From NCBI RefSeq assembly GCF_023284025.1, contig NZ_JAKIKR010000012.1, forward strand, positions 1 through 64,000: DNA of 64,000 nt, read 5' to 3'. Both the position numbers and the translations under genes were made by a program. The DNA is from Shewanella abyssi. Its GTDB lineage: Bacteria; Pseudomonadota; Gammaproteobacteria; Enterobacterales; Shewanellaceae. The notes beneath the pieces are model-generated. The model was not told the origin of the DNA. It saw only the letters and a list, made by a program, of their open reading frames with translations, and searched no databases. Shown one piece after another: positions 17,540 through 27,529 of this stretch. Within the stretch, counting starts at the first letter, position 1. Each line of letters opens with the position of its first letter.

Positions 17540-19399
17540 ATGTTAGAAAAGATTCGTGAAGGGTCGCAAGGCGTAATTGCAAAGAGCATTTTAGTGCTAG
17601 TGATACTTTCATTTGCATTTACGGGTGTGAGTAGTTATTTAGGTTCTTCAACTGAGGTTGCAGCTGTTACCGTAAATGGTGAAGAGATCGGCAGTTCAGC
17701 GTTAGAGCAAGCTTATGAGAATGAGCGTGGTCGTCTTGAGCAGCAATTAGGTGATATGTTCGCAACGCTATCTGCAGATGAAAATTATATGCAGAGCGTT
17801 AAGCAGAGTGTATTAGAGCGTTTAGTGGCTGAAAAGCTATTAGATCAAAACGCTGCTGAGTTAGGACTTCGTGTCTCAGACGAACAGATCCGCGCTGCGA
17901 TTATGACTGAGCCTGCATTTCAGACTGATGGCGTATTTGATAACGACCGTTATCAATCGATTTTGCGTCAGCTAGGCTACCAAGCTAACTCTTTTAGAGA
18001 CATGATGCGCACCGATATGACGCGTCGCCAATTAGTGGCAACACTAGTGGGTTCTGAATTTGTATTAGCAGGTGAAGCTGAGTACTTGGCTAATATCCAA
18101 GGACAAACACGCGATATTAATTATTTGGTCATCGACTCTGCACCTTTCATTGCTGCAGCGAGTGTCACTGATGAGCAGATCCAAACTTACTACAACTCAA
18201 ATCTAGGTCAGTTTGTTAGACCCGAAGTGGTTAGCCTCAATTACATCGAACTTGATGCCAAGCAGCTAACGACAGATGTTGCTGTTACTGAAGCGGATGC
18301 TCAAGTTTATTTTGATGAGAATAAGGCACAGTATCTGCAGTCTGAGAAGCGTTTAGCGGCTCACATTCTCATTGGACTTGATGAAGATGACGCTGAAGAA
18401 AAGGCTGAAGCGATTTATCAGAAGCTACAAAATGGTGACGATTTCGCCGAGCTTGCTAAAGCTGAATCTCAAGATACATTCAGTGGTGAGCAAGGTGGTC
18501 AACTGGATTGGTTTGAAGCGGGTGTAATGGAGCCAGAGTTTGATACTGCACTATTCGGATTGAATAAAGGCAGCTACTCAAATGTGGTTAAAACCAACTT
18601 TGGTTATCACATTATTAAGGCGCTAGATATCCAACCGGGTGCAGAAGCTCCTTTTGCAGACGTAAAAGCGAAAATCATTGCCCAATTGCAACAGCAGCAG
18701 TCGGTAGATAAGTTCTACGAACTACAGCAGATCCTTGCTGATACAAGTTATGAAGTGCCTGATACTTTGTCAGAAGCTGCAAGAGAGCTTGGTGTTGAAG
18801 TTAAAACGACTGCAGAGTTTACTCGTAATAGTGCGCCAGCGTTGTTCAGCAAGCCAGCTATCTTGAAGGAGGTATTTTCTTCGAGCGTGTTACTTGATGG
18901 TATGAACAGTGATGTGCTTGAAGTTGAATCAAACCACGTTGTCGTCATCCGTGTTAACTCACATAAAGCTGCTGGTACTATGGCGCTTGAAGAAGTTAGA
19001 AATCCAATAGCGGGACGTTTGAAGCAAGAGCAAGCTAATGAGACGGCACGTCAGCAAGCACAAGATGCAATGGCAACTTTCAAAACTGACGGCGTAACCC
19101 TTGATTACCTAGCAAAAGAAAAGCTTGCACGTTTTGAGCAAGAGATTGATGGTGCAGTGGTTAATAAAGCATTTTCAATGGCACAACCTACAGAAGGTTC
19201 AACCGTCGATACAGTTGCACTGGCTAACGGTTATGCCGTAGTGGTACTTAATAAGGTCAATGCCGCAGAAGGCGTTGATAGCAATCTTATCGATGCATTG
19301 AAGCAGCGTTTAAGCTCACAATACAGTGAGAACGATTACCGCGCTGTCATCGCTGCTCTAAAAGCTAAGGGTGAAGTACTTTACCCTGTAGTTGAGTAA
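17540..19399 (+). CDS. ppiD: periplasmic chaperone/PPIase-like PpiD
   Basis: PpiD is an inner-membrane-anchored periplasmic chaperone near the Sec translocon that helps outer-membrane protein folding. The 619 residues start with a cytoplasmic stub and one membrane segment (about 15-34, ILVLVILSFAFTGVSSYLG). A SurA-like helical part follows, then a parvulin domain (about 270-360) with HILIGLDEDD, the GGQLDWFEAGVMEPEFD loop and FGYHIIK. Its place after hupB is conserved. Confidence 0.93.
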   Translation: MLEKIREGSQGVIAKSILVLVILSFAFTGVSSYLGSSTEVAAVTVNGEEIGSSALEQAYENERGRLEQQLGDMFATLSADENYMQSVKQSVLERLVAEKLLDQNAAELGLRVSDEQIRAAIMTEPAFQTDGVFDNDRYQSILRQLGYQANSFRDMMRTDMTRRQLVATLVGSEFVLAGEAEYLANIQGQTRDINYLVIDSAPFIAAASVTDEQIQTYYNSNLGQFVRPEVVSLNYIELDAKQLTTDVAVTEADAQVYFDENKAQYLQSEKRLAAHILIGLDEDDAEEKAEAIYQKLQNGDDFAELAKAESQDTFSGEQGGQLDWFEAGVMEPEFDTALFGLNKGSYSNVVKTNFGYHIIKALDIQPGAEAPFADVKAKIIAQLQQQQSVDKFYELQQILADTSYEVPDTLSEAARELGVEVKTTAEFTRNSAPALFSKPAILKEVFSSSVLLDGMNSDVLEVESNHVVVIRVNSHKAAGTMALEEVRNPIAGRLKQEQANETARQQAQDAMATFKTDGVTLDYLAKEKLARFEQEIDGAVVNKAFSMAQPTEGSTVDTVALANGYAVVVLNKVNAAEGVDSNLIDALKQRLSSQYSENDYRAVIAALKAKGEVLYPVVE

Positions 19400-19424
19400 G
19401 TAATGGTAATACACGCTTAAAAAG

Positions 19425-19448
19425 AAGCCGGCATTAGCCGGCTTTTTT
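19425..19448 (+). terminator. terminator of ppiD
   Basis: The stem AAGCCGGC/GCCGGCTT with loop ATTA is followed by TTTT. Confidence 0.87.
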
Positions 19449-19562
19449 GTGCCTGTTTGTCAGCGAACGGATTCAATTTTATTGATATTGATATGCGTGA
19501 ATACCCAGGCTTAATTTATTTTACCCAGTAAAAACTCAGGATTAGCATGGAATTCGTGGCAT

Positions 19563-19590
19563 AAAAAACGCCGCTTAAAGCGGCGTTTTA
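19563..19590 (-). terminator. terminator of fabV
   Basis: A near-perfect palindrome AAAACGCCGCTT/AAGCGGCGTTTT lies 29 bases beyond the fabV stop codon. It has T runs on both strands and may also back up the ppiD terminator. Confidence 0.8.
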
Positions 19591-19618
19591 ATAAGGTTAT
19601 CGATATTTATACTGATAT

Positions 19619-20821
19619 TTAGATCGCTACCACGTCAAATTCAACATTTGGATTAACGTCTTGCTCGTAATCTATGCCTTCAATACCGAAACCAAACAGC
19701 TTTAAGAACTCTTCTTTGTATTCGCGGTAATCAGTGAGTTCAGAAAGGTTTTCTGAGGTCACTAGTGGCCAAAGATCACGGCAATGTTGCTGGATCTCTT
19801 CTCTCAATTCCCAATCATCTAAACGTAAACGGTTGCTATCGTCAACATCAGCGGCGCTGCCGTCGGCTTTATAGAGACGTTCACTGAACATACGATTGAT
19901 TTGTTCGATACAACCTTCATGAAGGCCTTCGGCACGCATCTTCTTAAACACCATTGCAATATACAGCGGCATAACAGGTATCGCTGAGCTAGCTTGAGTT
20001 ACTACGCTCTTTAATACTGCAACATTAGCACTGCCACCCGTCGCTGAAAGCTTAGTGTCAAGCGCATGAGCGGCTCTGTCTAGATCCATTTTTGCTTTAC
20101 CTAAAGCGCCGTGCCAATAGATAGGCCAAGTCAGCTCGGTGCCAATATAGCTATAAGCTACAGTCTTACAACCCTCTGCTAATACACCTGCTTCAGCAAG
20201 TGCAGCCATCCATAATTCCCAGTCTTCGCCGCCCATTACGGTGACGGTATCGGCAATTTCTTGCTCAGTTGCAGGCTCTACATTGGCCTCAATGATGATA
20301 TCTTTATTGGTATCAACGGCTGTTGCTTTATAAGGCTTACCGATAGGCTTTAATGAAGAACGGATAAGCTCACCGCTATCAGGCAGTTTTCGTACTGGAG
20401 ATGCCAGAGAGTAGACCACCATATCGACTTCACCGAGATCTTGTTTAATCAGCTCAATCGCTTTTTGCTTGGCTTCGTGACTAAAGGCATCTCCATTTAT
20501 GCTTTTAGAATATAGGCCTTTTTGTTTAGCAAATTTGTCGAATGCGGCTGTGTTATACCAGCCAGCAGTCCCTGGTTTAGTGTCTGTACTTGGCTTTTCA
20601 AAAAATACACCTAAGGTGGCAGCATCACTGCCAAATGCTGCTGTGATACGAGAAGAAAGACCATAACCGCTTGAAGAACCGACGACTAATACCTTTTTGG
20701 GACCATTAGCAATTTTGCCCTTGGCTTGAGTAATGTTGATCTGTTCAAGTACATTTGCTTCACAACCAACAGGGTGAGTCGTGGTGCAAATAAAGCCACG
20801 CGTTCTAGGTTTAATAATCAT
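19619..20821 (-). CDS. fabV: trans-2-enoyl-ACP/CoA reductase FabV
   Basis: FabV performs the last reduction of each fatty-acid elongation cycle with NADH. It belongs to a large short-chain dehydrogenase group (about 400 residues) and in studied species resists triclosan. The sequence is 400 residues, starting [20 protein letters not shown], with nucleotide-binding [13 protein letters not shown] and the Y-x8-K active site in [12 protein letters not shown]. It lies downstream of sapF on the same strand, the position occupied by fabI in E. coli. No fabI is present in this window. Confidence 0.93.
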   Translation of the reverse strand: MIIKPRTRGFICTTTHPVGCEANVLEQINITQAKGKIANGPKKVLVVGSSSGYGLSSRITAAFGSDAATLGVFFEKPSTDTKPGTAGWYNTAAFDKFAKQKGLYSKSINGDAFSHEAKQKAIELIKQDLGEVDMVVYSLASPVRKLPDSGELIRSSLKPIGKPYKATAVDTNKDIIIEANVEPATEQEIADTVTVMGGEDWELWMAALAEAGVLAEGCKTVAYSYIGTELTWPIYWHGALGKAKMDLDRAAHALDTKLSATGGSANVAVLKSVVTQASSAIPVMPLYIAMVFKKMRAEGLHEGCIEQINRMFSERLYKADGSAADVDDSNRLRLDDWELREEIQQHCRDLWPLVTSENLSELTDYREYKEEFLKLFGFGIEGIDYEQDVNPNVEFDVVAI

Positions 20822-20925
20822 ATTTTCTGTTTCTCTGAAAAAATTGTCTCTAGGATAAATAAACCCACATCAAATAACACTTATTTTTCGCAAATTTGAG
20901 TATTTTTCTCAGTGGTTGGAGCAGT

Positions 20926-21711
20926 TTACTTCTTACGAGTAAACAAAGTTTGCTCTTGTATTAGTCGTTGTGTGTATTCATGTTGAGGCGCATTAAACAG
21001 CTGCTCAGTGGTTGCTTTCTCAATGAGCTGGCCCTTTTTTAACACCATGATTTTGTCACTAACGTGACGAATAATATTCATATTATGGGACACGAAGATG
21101 TAAGAAAGCCCCATCTCTTGCTGTAATTCGAGTAATAAATTTAGAATTTGTGCTCGTACAGAAAGATCGAGTGCGGTCAGCGCTTCATCGGCAATGATGA
21201 TTTTAGGATCAAGCATTAGTGCTCTGGCTACGGCGACTCGCTGCTTCTGTCCTTCGGAGATCATGTGCGGATAGAAATCGACATGTTCTGATAATAAACC
21301 GACTTTTCTCAGTTTATCGACCACTTGAGCCCGTCTCTCTTTTTCTGAAAGATCGGTATTGAATTTAAGCGGTTCGTCGAGTAGATCACCAATGGTTAAT
21401 CTTGGGTTTAACGATGTATTCGGATCTTGGAAAATCATCCGGATCTTCCGGCAACGCTGTTTTAAATCATGTTTCTCTAATGGTTGACCTTCAAAAAAAA
21501 TCTCTCCGCCACTGCGAATTTCAGCCCCCACAAGAATTCGAGCAATCGTACTCTTGCCTGATCCCGCTTCACCGACGATAGCGAGCGTCTCAGCAGTGTT
21601 TAATTCAAATGAAATGGGTGACAACGCCTGATTGTATTGACGCTTGAAACGCTTATAACCTGAATAGTAGCTTTTGCTTAGGTCGGTTACTTTAAGTAGA
21701 GGTGTCGTCAT
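20926..21711 (-). CDS. sapF: Sap/Opp-type ABC transporter ATP-binding protein SapF
   Basis: One of two ATPases of the SapABCDF peptide importer linked to antimicrobial-peptide resistance in enterics. The 261-residue protein has Walker A GEAGSGKST, Q-loop MIFQDPNTSLNPR, signature SEGQKQRVAVARAL and Walker B IIIADEAL. The frame is open up to 21834, but MTTPLLKVTDLSKSY at 21711 is the natural start and overlaps the sapD end by 20 bases, a translational-coupling layout. Confidence 0.9.
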   Translation of the reverse strand: MTTPLLKVTDLSKSYYSGYKRFKRQYNQALSPISFELNTAETLAIVGEAGSGKSTIARILVGAEIRSGGEIFFEGQPLEKHDLKQRCRKIRMIFQDPNTSLNPRLTIGDLLDEPLKFNTDLSEKERRAQVVDKLRKVGLLSEHVDFYPHMISEGQKQRVAVARALMLDPKIIIADEALTALDLSVRAQILNLLLELQQEMGLSYIFVSHNMNIIRHVSDKIMVLKKGQLIEKATTEQLFNAPQHEYTQRLIQEQTLFTRKK

Positions 21712-22699
21712 TACAAGACTCGATATGATAGGGGAAGTGACAAGCAAAATAGCGATCTTTCTTGTGGCATAAACTCGGTTGACTGACACATCTCTTTTGC
21801 GCTTGCGGGCAGCGAGGACCGAGTCGACAGCCAATAGGCAAGTGTTGCAATGCAGGTGCTGAACCTGGCAGGGTTTGCAGCATTGATTTATGCGCTAATG
21901 CACCTGAGTAGTCTGGGGCATTATCGACTAAGGCTTTAGTGTATGGATGAAAAGGCTGCTTTAGCAGCTCGGCAGTAGGACCTGATTCCATGACCTGACC
22001 GCAGTATAGAACGGTCAATTGGTCGCACCAACCAGCCAAGGTTTCGAGCTCATGACTGATCAACAAAATAGAGACGTTTTGCAGCTGGTTTAGTTTACTG
22101 AGTAATCTAAATATCTGTGCTTGGGTGCTGAGCTCCATAGCGTCGGTTGGTTCGTCAGCAATGAGCAGCCTTGGCTGATTGGCAACCGCCATGGCTATCA
22201 TGACTTTCTGGCATTCGCCTTCGGACAGCTCCCACGCATAACTGTCCATGACTTTTTCGGTATTCTTAATGCCGACCTTATGCAGCCATTTTTTAGCCGT
22301 TTTTCTCTTAAACTTGCCACGTTTCCAAAAAGGTAAGCTCTTATTGGTGGGCATGGCTTCAATAATTTGGCTACCAACAGATATCGCGGGATCCAGACTA
22401 CTTGTTGGGTCTTGGAAGATCATAGCTATCTCACTACCCATTAAGTTGCGTCGCTGTTTGGAGGACATCTCCATCAAGTTTTGCCCATCCCACATCATGC
22501 GATCGGCTGTGATGGTCCAATTATGACCTGGAACGCCCAATATCGCTTTTGCCAACAAACTGCGGCCAGAGCCAGACTCTCCAACTAAACCATGCAGTTC
22601 GCCGGGATTGATGGTTAAGGATACTCGCTCTAGGGCCTTGACTCGGCCGTGAGGAGTGTCAAGTTCGATGGTGAGATTTCTAATATCAAGAAGTGGCAT
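21692..22699 (-). CDS. sapD: Sap/Opp-type ABC transporter ATP-binding protein SapD
   Basis: The partner ATPase of SapF, 335 residues. Walker A GESGSGRS has Arg where Lys is usual, which is odd and could weaken nucleotide hydrolysis at this site. Q-loop IFQDPTSSLDPA, signature LSEGECQKVMIAMA and Walker B LLIADEPTDAM follow. The C-terminal GCRLGPRCPQAQKRC is the Cys-rich tail typical of Opp/Dpp/SapD ATPases, a possible iron-sulphur or metal site. Four bases separate it from sapC. Confidence 0.9.
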   Translation of the reverse strand: MPLLDIRNLTIELDTPHGRVKALERVSLTINPGELHGLVGESGSGRSLLAKAILGVPGHNWTITADRMMWDGQNLMEMSSKQRRNLMGSEIAMIFQDPTSSLDPAISVGSQIIEAMPTNKSLPFWKRGKFKRKTAKKWLHKVGIKNTEKVMDSYAWELSEGECQKVMIAMAVANQPRLLIADEPTDAMELSTQAQIFRLLSKLNQLQNVSILLISHELETLAGWCDQLTVLYCGQVMESGPTAELLKQPFHPYTKALVDNAPDYSGALAHKSMLQTLPGSAPALQHLPIGCRLGPRCPQAQKRCVSQPSLCHKKDRYFACHFPYHIESCNDDTST

Positions 22700-22703
22700 A
22701 GTG

Positions 22704-23594
22704 TTAGTTTCTTAGCGGCGATAGCGCCGACCTTAATCCATCACCTACAAGGTTGATGGCAAGTACGCTACATAAAATAGCAACCCCCGGGATGGTGACC
22801 GTCCAAGGGGCTGTTAGGATGTTATCTAAGCCTTGGGACACCATAGCACCCCATTCAGGACTCGGGGCTTGTGCGCCGAGATTAAGAAAACCTAGCGCCG
22901 CAATATCTAATATAGCTGCTGATATTGCGAGTGTTATTTGAATAATAACGGTCTCCCAGACATTGGGCATAATAACGTACCAAAATATTTGTATTGAATT
23001 GGCGCCATCAAGCTTAGCAGCTGTGACATAATCTTTTTGCAGCTCCTCATGAACCGCTTGATGGATAGCACGCACAAATTGTGGTGTTAGTGCGATTCCT
23101 ACTGCCCAAAATACATTGCCTAATCCTGGCCCCGTGACGGCGACGACTAGGATAGCCATTAGTAGTGATGGGATTGATAATAATGCATCCAGCAGGTGAC
23201 TTAAGATAGATGATTTAAGGCCCTTCATCATGCCGGATATTGAGCCTATGACAAAACCTACGCTAAGAGAGGCGATGACTATCGCCAATGCGATACCAAA
23301 GGTGAGGTGTGCTCCATGAAGCAGGCGACTAAAAATATCTCGGCCTAAATCATCGGTACCTAAAAAATGTTCAACCGTGCCACTGGCATCCCATGAAGGC
23401 GGTAAAAGTAACGCGAGAGGGTCTTGTTGTTCTGGCGAAAATGGCGCGATCCAAGGGCCAAAAATAGCCAAGAACAATAAGCAAGTTACTGCCCATAGAC
23501 CCATTAATGCGAAAGGGTTATCGGCAAATGCTTGCCATAACTTACGCATAGGTGAGGGGATGTCATCTTCTTGATATATGCTAATTCGCGGCAT
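22704..23594 (-). CDS. sapC: Sap-type ABC transporter permease SapC
   Basis: An inner-membrane permease of the DppC/SapC type, 296 residues with about six hydrophobic segments. A cytoplasmic tail before the first segment and a long periplasmic loop containing FLGTDDLGRDIFSRLLHGA are the family hallmarks. The inner EAA-like loop is visible as AAKLDGANSIQIFWYVIMPN. The start at 23594 (MPRISIYQ) overlaps the sapB end by 14 bases; an in-frame extension to 23642 is unlikely. Confidence 0.9.
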   Translation of the reverse strand: MPRISIYQEDDIPSPMRKLWQAFADNPFALMGLWAVTCLLFLAIFGPWIAPFSPEQQDPLALLLPPSWDASGTVEHFLGTDDLGRDIFSRLLHGAHLTFGIALAIVIASLSVGFVIGSISGMMKGLKSSILSHLLDALLSIPSLLMAILVVAVTGPGLGNVFWAVGIALTPQFVRAIHQAVHEELQKDYVTAAKLDGANSIQIFWYVIMPNVWETVIIQITLAISAAILDIAALGFLNLGAQAPSPEWGAMVSQGLDNILTAPWTVTIPGVAILCSVLAINLVGDGLRSALSPLRN

Positions 23595-24612
23595 AAATTT
23601 CTTTCCTAGTGATTGGATTGAAGGCGTTATGTAACACATCAATAAAAATACTGAAGAAGATGATAATTAATGCAACGGCTAATACCCCACCTTGAATAAC
23701 CGTATAGTCACGCTGGTATATACCAGAGACCAGCCAACTACCAACACCCGGCCAGGAAAAGATGACTTCAACTATCATGGCGTAACTTGCAAATGTTCCG
23801 AGCATCAATCCCATGTTTTTAAGTACGGGTATCAAGGCATTCGGGAGAGCGTGGCGTAATACTATGGTACCAGTGTGTAGTCCACGCGCTTCAGCGGCAC
23901 GAATATAAGGCTCATTCATAATATGCAGCATTGCTGCACGGGTTATTCTAACGACTACCGTGAACGGTAGTACTGCCAGTGTTATAGCGGGTAACACAAT
24001 ATGCTGCACAGCATCTAAAAATGCAGAACTGCGATATATAGATTGAGATAACAGCGTGTCAATAAGCATAAAGCCGGTCGTAGGCTCAATCTCATACAGC
24101 AGATTAATTCGGCCAGAAATAGGTAACCAACCCAGTTCAACACCAAACCAGAGTGATAAAGATAATCCCAGCCAAAATACCGGGATAGAATAGCCCGTAA
24201 GGGTAATCGCCATAATACTGTGCTGGGTGATTTTGTTGTTACTGAGTGACGCCAATATGCCTAAAGGAACCCCTAGACTCATCGCCAGTATGCCAGCAAC
24301 GATAGCCAATTCGAACGATGCAGGTAGTACTTGACTCAGTTCATCGATAACGGGTTTTTGTGAGGTAATAGAGACACCAAGGTTGCCGCTAACCCTTTGC
24401 TTGGTATAGGCAATAAACTGGCGAAATTGATTGCTGTCGAGTCGGTATTCACTGCGGCTTAACGCGAGCTGATCTGTTGTTGGGGACTCTATCCCTGTTA
24501 AAGCATACTGTTGCTCGACGGGAAAATGGCTGGTAGCAATGAATAAAACACCGATTAACACCAAAGAGGTGGCCAGAAATAAGTTGAGCCTTCTTAATAA
24601 ATAACGAGCCAT
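23581..24612 (-). CDS. sapB: Sap-type ABC transporter permease SapB
   Basis: The second permease, 343 residues with an N-terminal membrane anchor (LFLATSLVLIGVLFIATSHF), a periplasmic region and five or so further segments. The EAA-like loop reads IRAAEARGLHTGTIVLRHALPNALIP, matching the DppB/SapB pattern. Its start shares one base with the sapA stop region, so the genes are tightly coupled. Confidence 0.9.
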   Translation of the reverse strand: MARYLLRRLNLFLATSLVLIGVLFIATSHFPVEQQYALTGIESPTTDQLALSRSEYRLDSNQFRQFIAYTKQRVSGNLGVSITSQKPVIDELSQVLPASFELAIVAGILAMSLGVPLGILASLSNNKITQHSIMAITLTGYSIPVFWLGLSLSLWFGVELGWLPISGRINLLYEIEPTTGFMLIDTLLSQSIYRSSAFLDAVQHIVLPAITLAVLPFTVVVRITRAAMLHIMNEPYIRAAEARGLHTGTIVLRHALPNALIPVLKNMGLMLGTFASYAMIVEVIFSWPGVGSWLVSGIYQRDYTVIQGGVLAVALIIIFFSIFIDVLHNAFNPITRKEIYAAN

Positions 24613-26240
24613 TAGTGCATCTCCTCTGGGGGGATTTTCATGGTGTTCTCGAATGAGATCCCACCAAAAGGAGTCAGCTGAGTTTGTTTGATGTTTTTTT
24701 GCTTAATGGTTAACTGGGTAGCGTGAGCAAAAGGTAACATAGGTAGCTGTTCATTAAATAGTTTTTCTGCTTGTTGATAGAGCTTTTTGCGTTCGGTCTT
24801 AATGGTAGTCGCTTTAGCTTTCGCGAGTATTTCGTCCATTTCTGGATTGCACCATTGCGCTCTATTGCTTGAAGAGCCTTGCGCGTCGCAACTTAATATA
24901 GGGGAGAAAAAATTATCAGGGTCACTATTATCGGCATTCCAGCCTATTAGCACTGAATCATAGTCTCTGCGATTAAGCTTTTGATTAAATACACTCCAGT
25001 CGTAGGTCACTATGTTTACTTTTACGCCAATATTGGCTAAATCGGCCTGAATTAATTCAGCCGTTTTTAATGCATTGGGATTATAAATCCGTGCCACAGG
25101 CATCGCCCATACATCAATGTTGAGTTTCTCAATGCCGGCTTCCTTTAGCAACTCTTTTGCTTTTTGTGGGTTGTAACCATAATTACTGCGGTTGTACTGA
25201 TAAGCCCAAGACTGCGGCGGCAACATGCCAGTAGCCTGAATGGCTGTTTGTTGATATACAGCTCGAATAATATTTTGTTTATCAACAGCATAAGCGAGCG
25301 CCTTTCTCACTCGAACATCGTTAAATGGTGCTTTTTTGGTATTAAAGGCCCAAAAAGCGACGTTAAAACCAACTTGAGTGTCGAGCTCTAAGTGCTCATG
25401 CTGTTTTATAACGGGAAGCTCGCCTGCTTTTGGCAACGCAGATACGTTACAGTCACCGGTAATGAGTTTGGTTATTCTGGCAGTACTTTTTGGTGTTATG
25501 TCAAAAACCAAATGTTCAAACTCGGGAAGCTTGCGCCAAAACTGTTCATTTCGGTGATAACGAATATATTCATTTTTGACATACTTTGTTAATTTAAAAG
25601 GCCCGGTGCCAATGGGGGCGCTATCTAATTTCTGCGGACTGTGATTCTCTAACAATGTAGCAGCATACTCTTGGGACAAAATTACCGCGAAACCAGTGGC
25701 AAGATTGGAGATAAAAGAGGCATCACTCTTGTTTAAATGAAACACAACTTCGTCATCGGCCACTTTTTCTATCTGCTTAATCGTTTGACTTAAACCGATA
25801 CTTTGAAAGAACGGGTAACCGTTTGCTGAAACACTGTGATAAGGGTTTTCGGGATCAATAACGCGGTTAAAAGAAAACAAAACATCGTCAGCATTAAAGT
25901 GTCTGGTTGGAGTAAAGTAGTCTGTTTGGTGAAACTGTACGCCGCTGCGGAGTTTAAATCGATAAGTAAGACCGTCGGCGCTACTTTGCCAAGATATGGC
26001 CAAAGCGGGAATAATAGAGCTGGTAAGGGGGTCGTAATCAACGAGGGTGTCGTACAACTGCTGCGAGGTGGCATCAATAGTGGTACCCGATGTCACCGTC
26101 TGCGGGTTAAAGCTTTCAGGATTACCTTCTGAGCAATAGACTAAGCCCGTGGGGATCTTTTGCGGTCCACAGGCAACAAGTAACAGGTTTATCACCGTTA
26201 TACAGGTTACAAGGCCTATTCGCTTTTGCAGCTGTTTCAT
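24612..26240 (-). CDS. sapA: Sap/Dpp-type peptide-binding lipoprotein SapA
   Basis: The solute-binding component of the Sap system. The 542-residue SBP_bac_5 protein has a lipoprotein signal ending LLLVACG, unlike the soluble periplasmic E. coli SapA, so it should be membrane-anchored. The family body is clear: PESFNPQT, YRFKLRSGVQFH, IGTGPFKL, RVRKALAYAVDKQNII. It follows pspF by 65 bases on the same strand and may be partly read from that transcript. Substrate is not evident from sequence. Confidence 0.87.
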   Translation of the reverse strand: MKQLQKRIGLVTCITVINLLLVACGPQKIPTGLVYCSEGNPESFNPQTVTSGTTIDATSQQLYDTLVDYDPLTSSIIPALAISWQSSADGLTYRFKLRSGVQFHQTDYFTPTRHFNADDVLFSFNRVIDPENPYHSVSANGYPFFQSIGLSQTIKQIEKVADDEVVFHLNKSDASFISNLATGFAVILSQEYAATLLENHSPQKLDSAPIGTGPFKLTKYVKNEYIRYHRNEQFWRKLPEFEHLVFDITPKSTARITKLITGDCNVSALPKAGELPVIKQHEHLELDTQVGFNVAFWAFNTKKAPFNDVRVRKALAYAVDKQNIIRAVYQQTAIQATGMLPPQSWAYQYNRSNYGYNPQKAKELLKEAGIEKLNIDVWAMPVARIYNPNALKTAELIQADLANIGVKVNIVTYDWSVFNQKLNRRDYDSVLIGWNADNSDPDNFFSPILSCDAQGSSSNRAQWCNPEMDEILAKAKATTIKTERKKLYQQAEKLFNEQLPMLPFAHATQLTIKQKNIKQTQLTPFGGISFENTMKIPPEEMH

Positions 26241-26305
26241 TAAGCAATCATTTTATGATTTGAACGTTAATGGGTATTTTAACAGTGCCAGCAGCTTAAC
26301 AGCAA

Positions 26306-27352
26306 TTATTTATCCAGTAAGTTGTATTTCTTTAAGATCCCACGAAGTTGGTGGTAACTTAACCCAAGCAGCTCAGCGGTTTTTTTCTGGTTGAACTGTC
26401 CCGCTTCTAACGCTTGCTTTAGCAGCTTGACTTCGTTTTCTTCGCAGTGAGTTTTAAAATCAATTGGGAAGTTGATAGCGTTTGTTTTCAAAGGCTCGGG
26501 AGCAATGCTTGCTACTGGGGTATCTTGTAAGTGTTGTCTCTCTTTGGTTTTGACTCGGGTCGTTGGCCGATAAGGAGATGCAAATGGGTCTATGGTGATA
26601 TGAGTAATCGCCGTACCTGACTCCGCGTTTCGATAGACACTACGTTCAACTACGTTCTTGAGTTCTCGAACATTTCCTGGCCAACGATACTCCATTAACT
26701 GTTGTACAGCACTGGGGCTAAAACCTTCAAATAGTTCTAGCTTTAATTGTCTTGCCATTCCGACAGCAAAATACTCTGCCAGCGTCATGATATCGTCTGG
26801 GCGGTGACGTAGTGGCGGCAGTGTAATTACGTCAAATGCTAATCGATCTAATAAGTCGGGTCTAAACTCCCCAGCTTCAGCCAGAGAGGGAAGATCTTCA
26901 TTGGCAGCACAAATTAACCTGACATCGGTTTGAACGGTTCTATTACCACCGACACGTTCGAACTCGCCATACTCAATCACTCTTAAAAGCTTTTCTTGGA
27001 TGAGACCTGAGGTATTGGCGAGCTCATCTAAAAATAACGTACCACCATTAGCACGCTCAAAACGGCCTTCGTGTTTTTTATTGGCGCCAGTAAATGCACC
27101 AGCATCATGGCCAAATAACTCACTCTCCAATAAGTTCTCACTTAATGAGGAGCAGTTTAATTTTACAAAACTTTGATCCCAACGCTTTGATAGGTAGTGT
27201 AAACGTTCGGCAATAAGTTCCTTGCCTGTGCCACGTTCGCCAATGATTAGCACAGGCTTTGAAAGTGGGGCTACCTGGGAAATATGTTCAAGAACCTCTA
27301 ACAATGCATTAGATTGTCCAATAAGATTGTCTTGCTGAAATTGATTGGTCAC
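26306..27352 (-). CDS. pspF: sigma-54 activator of the phage-shock operon, PspF
   Basis: PspF is an AAA+ enhancer-binding protein that activates pspA through sigma-54 and is held inactive by PspA. The 348 residues have no receiver domain, as expected. Walker A is GERGTGKE, the sigma-54 contact loop is GAFTGANKK, the arginine-finger region RFERANGGTLFLDELA follows, and a Fis-type helix-turn-helix closes the protein (QKKTAELLGLSYHQLRGIL). It is divergent from pspA. Confidence 0.94.
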   Translation of the reverse strand: MTNQFQQDNLIGQSNALLEVLEHISQVAPLSKPVLIIGERGTGKELIAERLHYLSKRWDQSFVKLNCSSLSENLLESELFGHDAGAFTGANKKHEGRFERANGGTLFLDELANTSGLIQEKLLRVIEYGEFERVGGNRTVQTDVRLICAANEDLPSLAEAGEFRPDLLDRLAFDVITLPPLRHRPDDIMTLAEYFAVGMARQLKLELFEGFSPSAVQQLMEYRWPGNVRELKNVVERSVYRNAESGTAITHITIDPFASPYRPTTRVKTKERQHLQDTPVASIAPEPLKTNAINFPIDFKTHCEENEVKLLKQALEAGQFNQKKTAELLGLSYHQLRGILKKYNLLDK

Positions 27353-27473
27353 AGTAAGTTTTAGTCTTTCACGCTAATAATTGGTGAAAATAATAATATG
27401 ATCCCTTGTTTGTAATTGAAAGGAAAAGTTAATATTTTGGTTAAGTACATGTATGGTAAGAGAAATGTAAAGT

Positions 27474-27489
27474 TGGCACGAATACTGGA
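27474..27489 (+). promoter_or_regulatory. sigma-54 promoter of pspA
   Basis: TGGCACG at 27474-27480 and CTGGA at 27485-27489 fit the -24/-12 layout TGGCACG-N4-TTGCA, with a strong -24 and a weaker -12. It lies 40 bases before pspA and next to the gene for its activator. Confidence 0.75.
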
Positions 27490-27529
27490 TAGTATTTATC
27501 GAAACCAACGTTAATTAGAGGAAATTATT

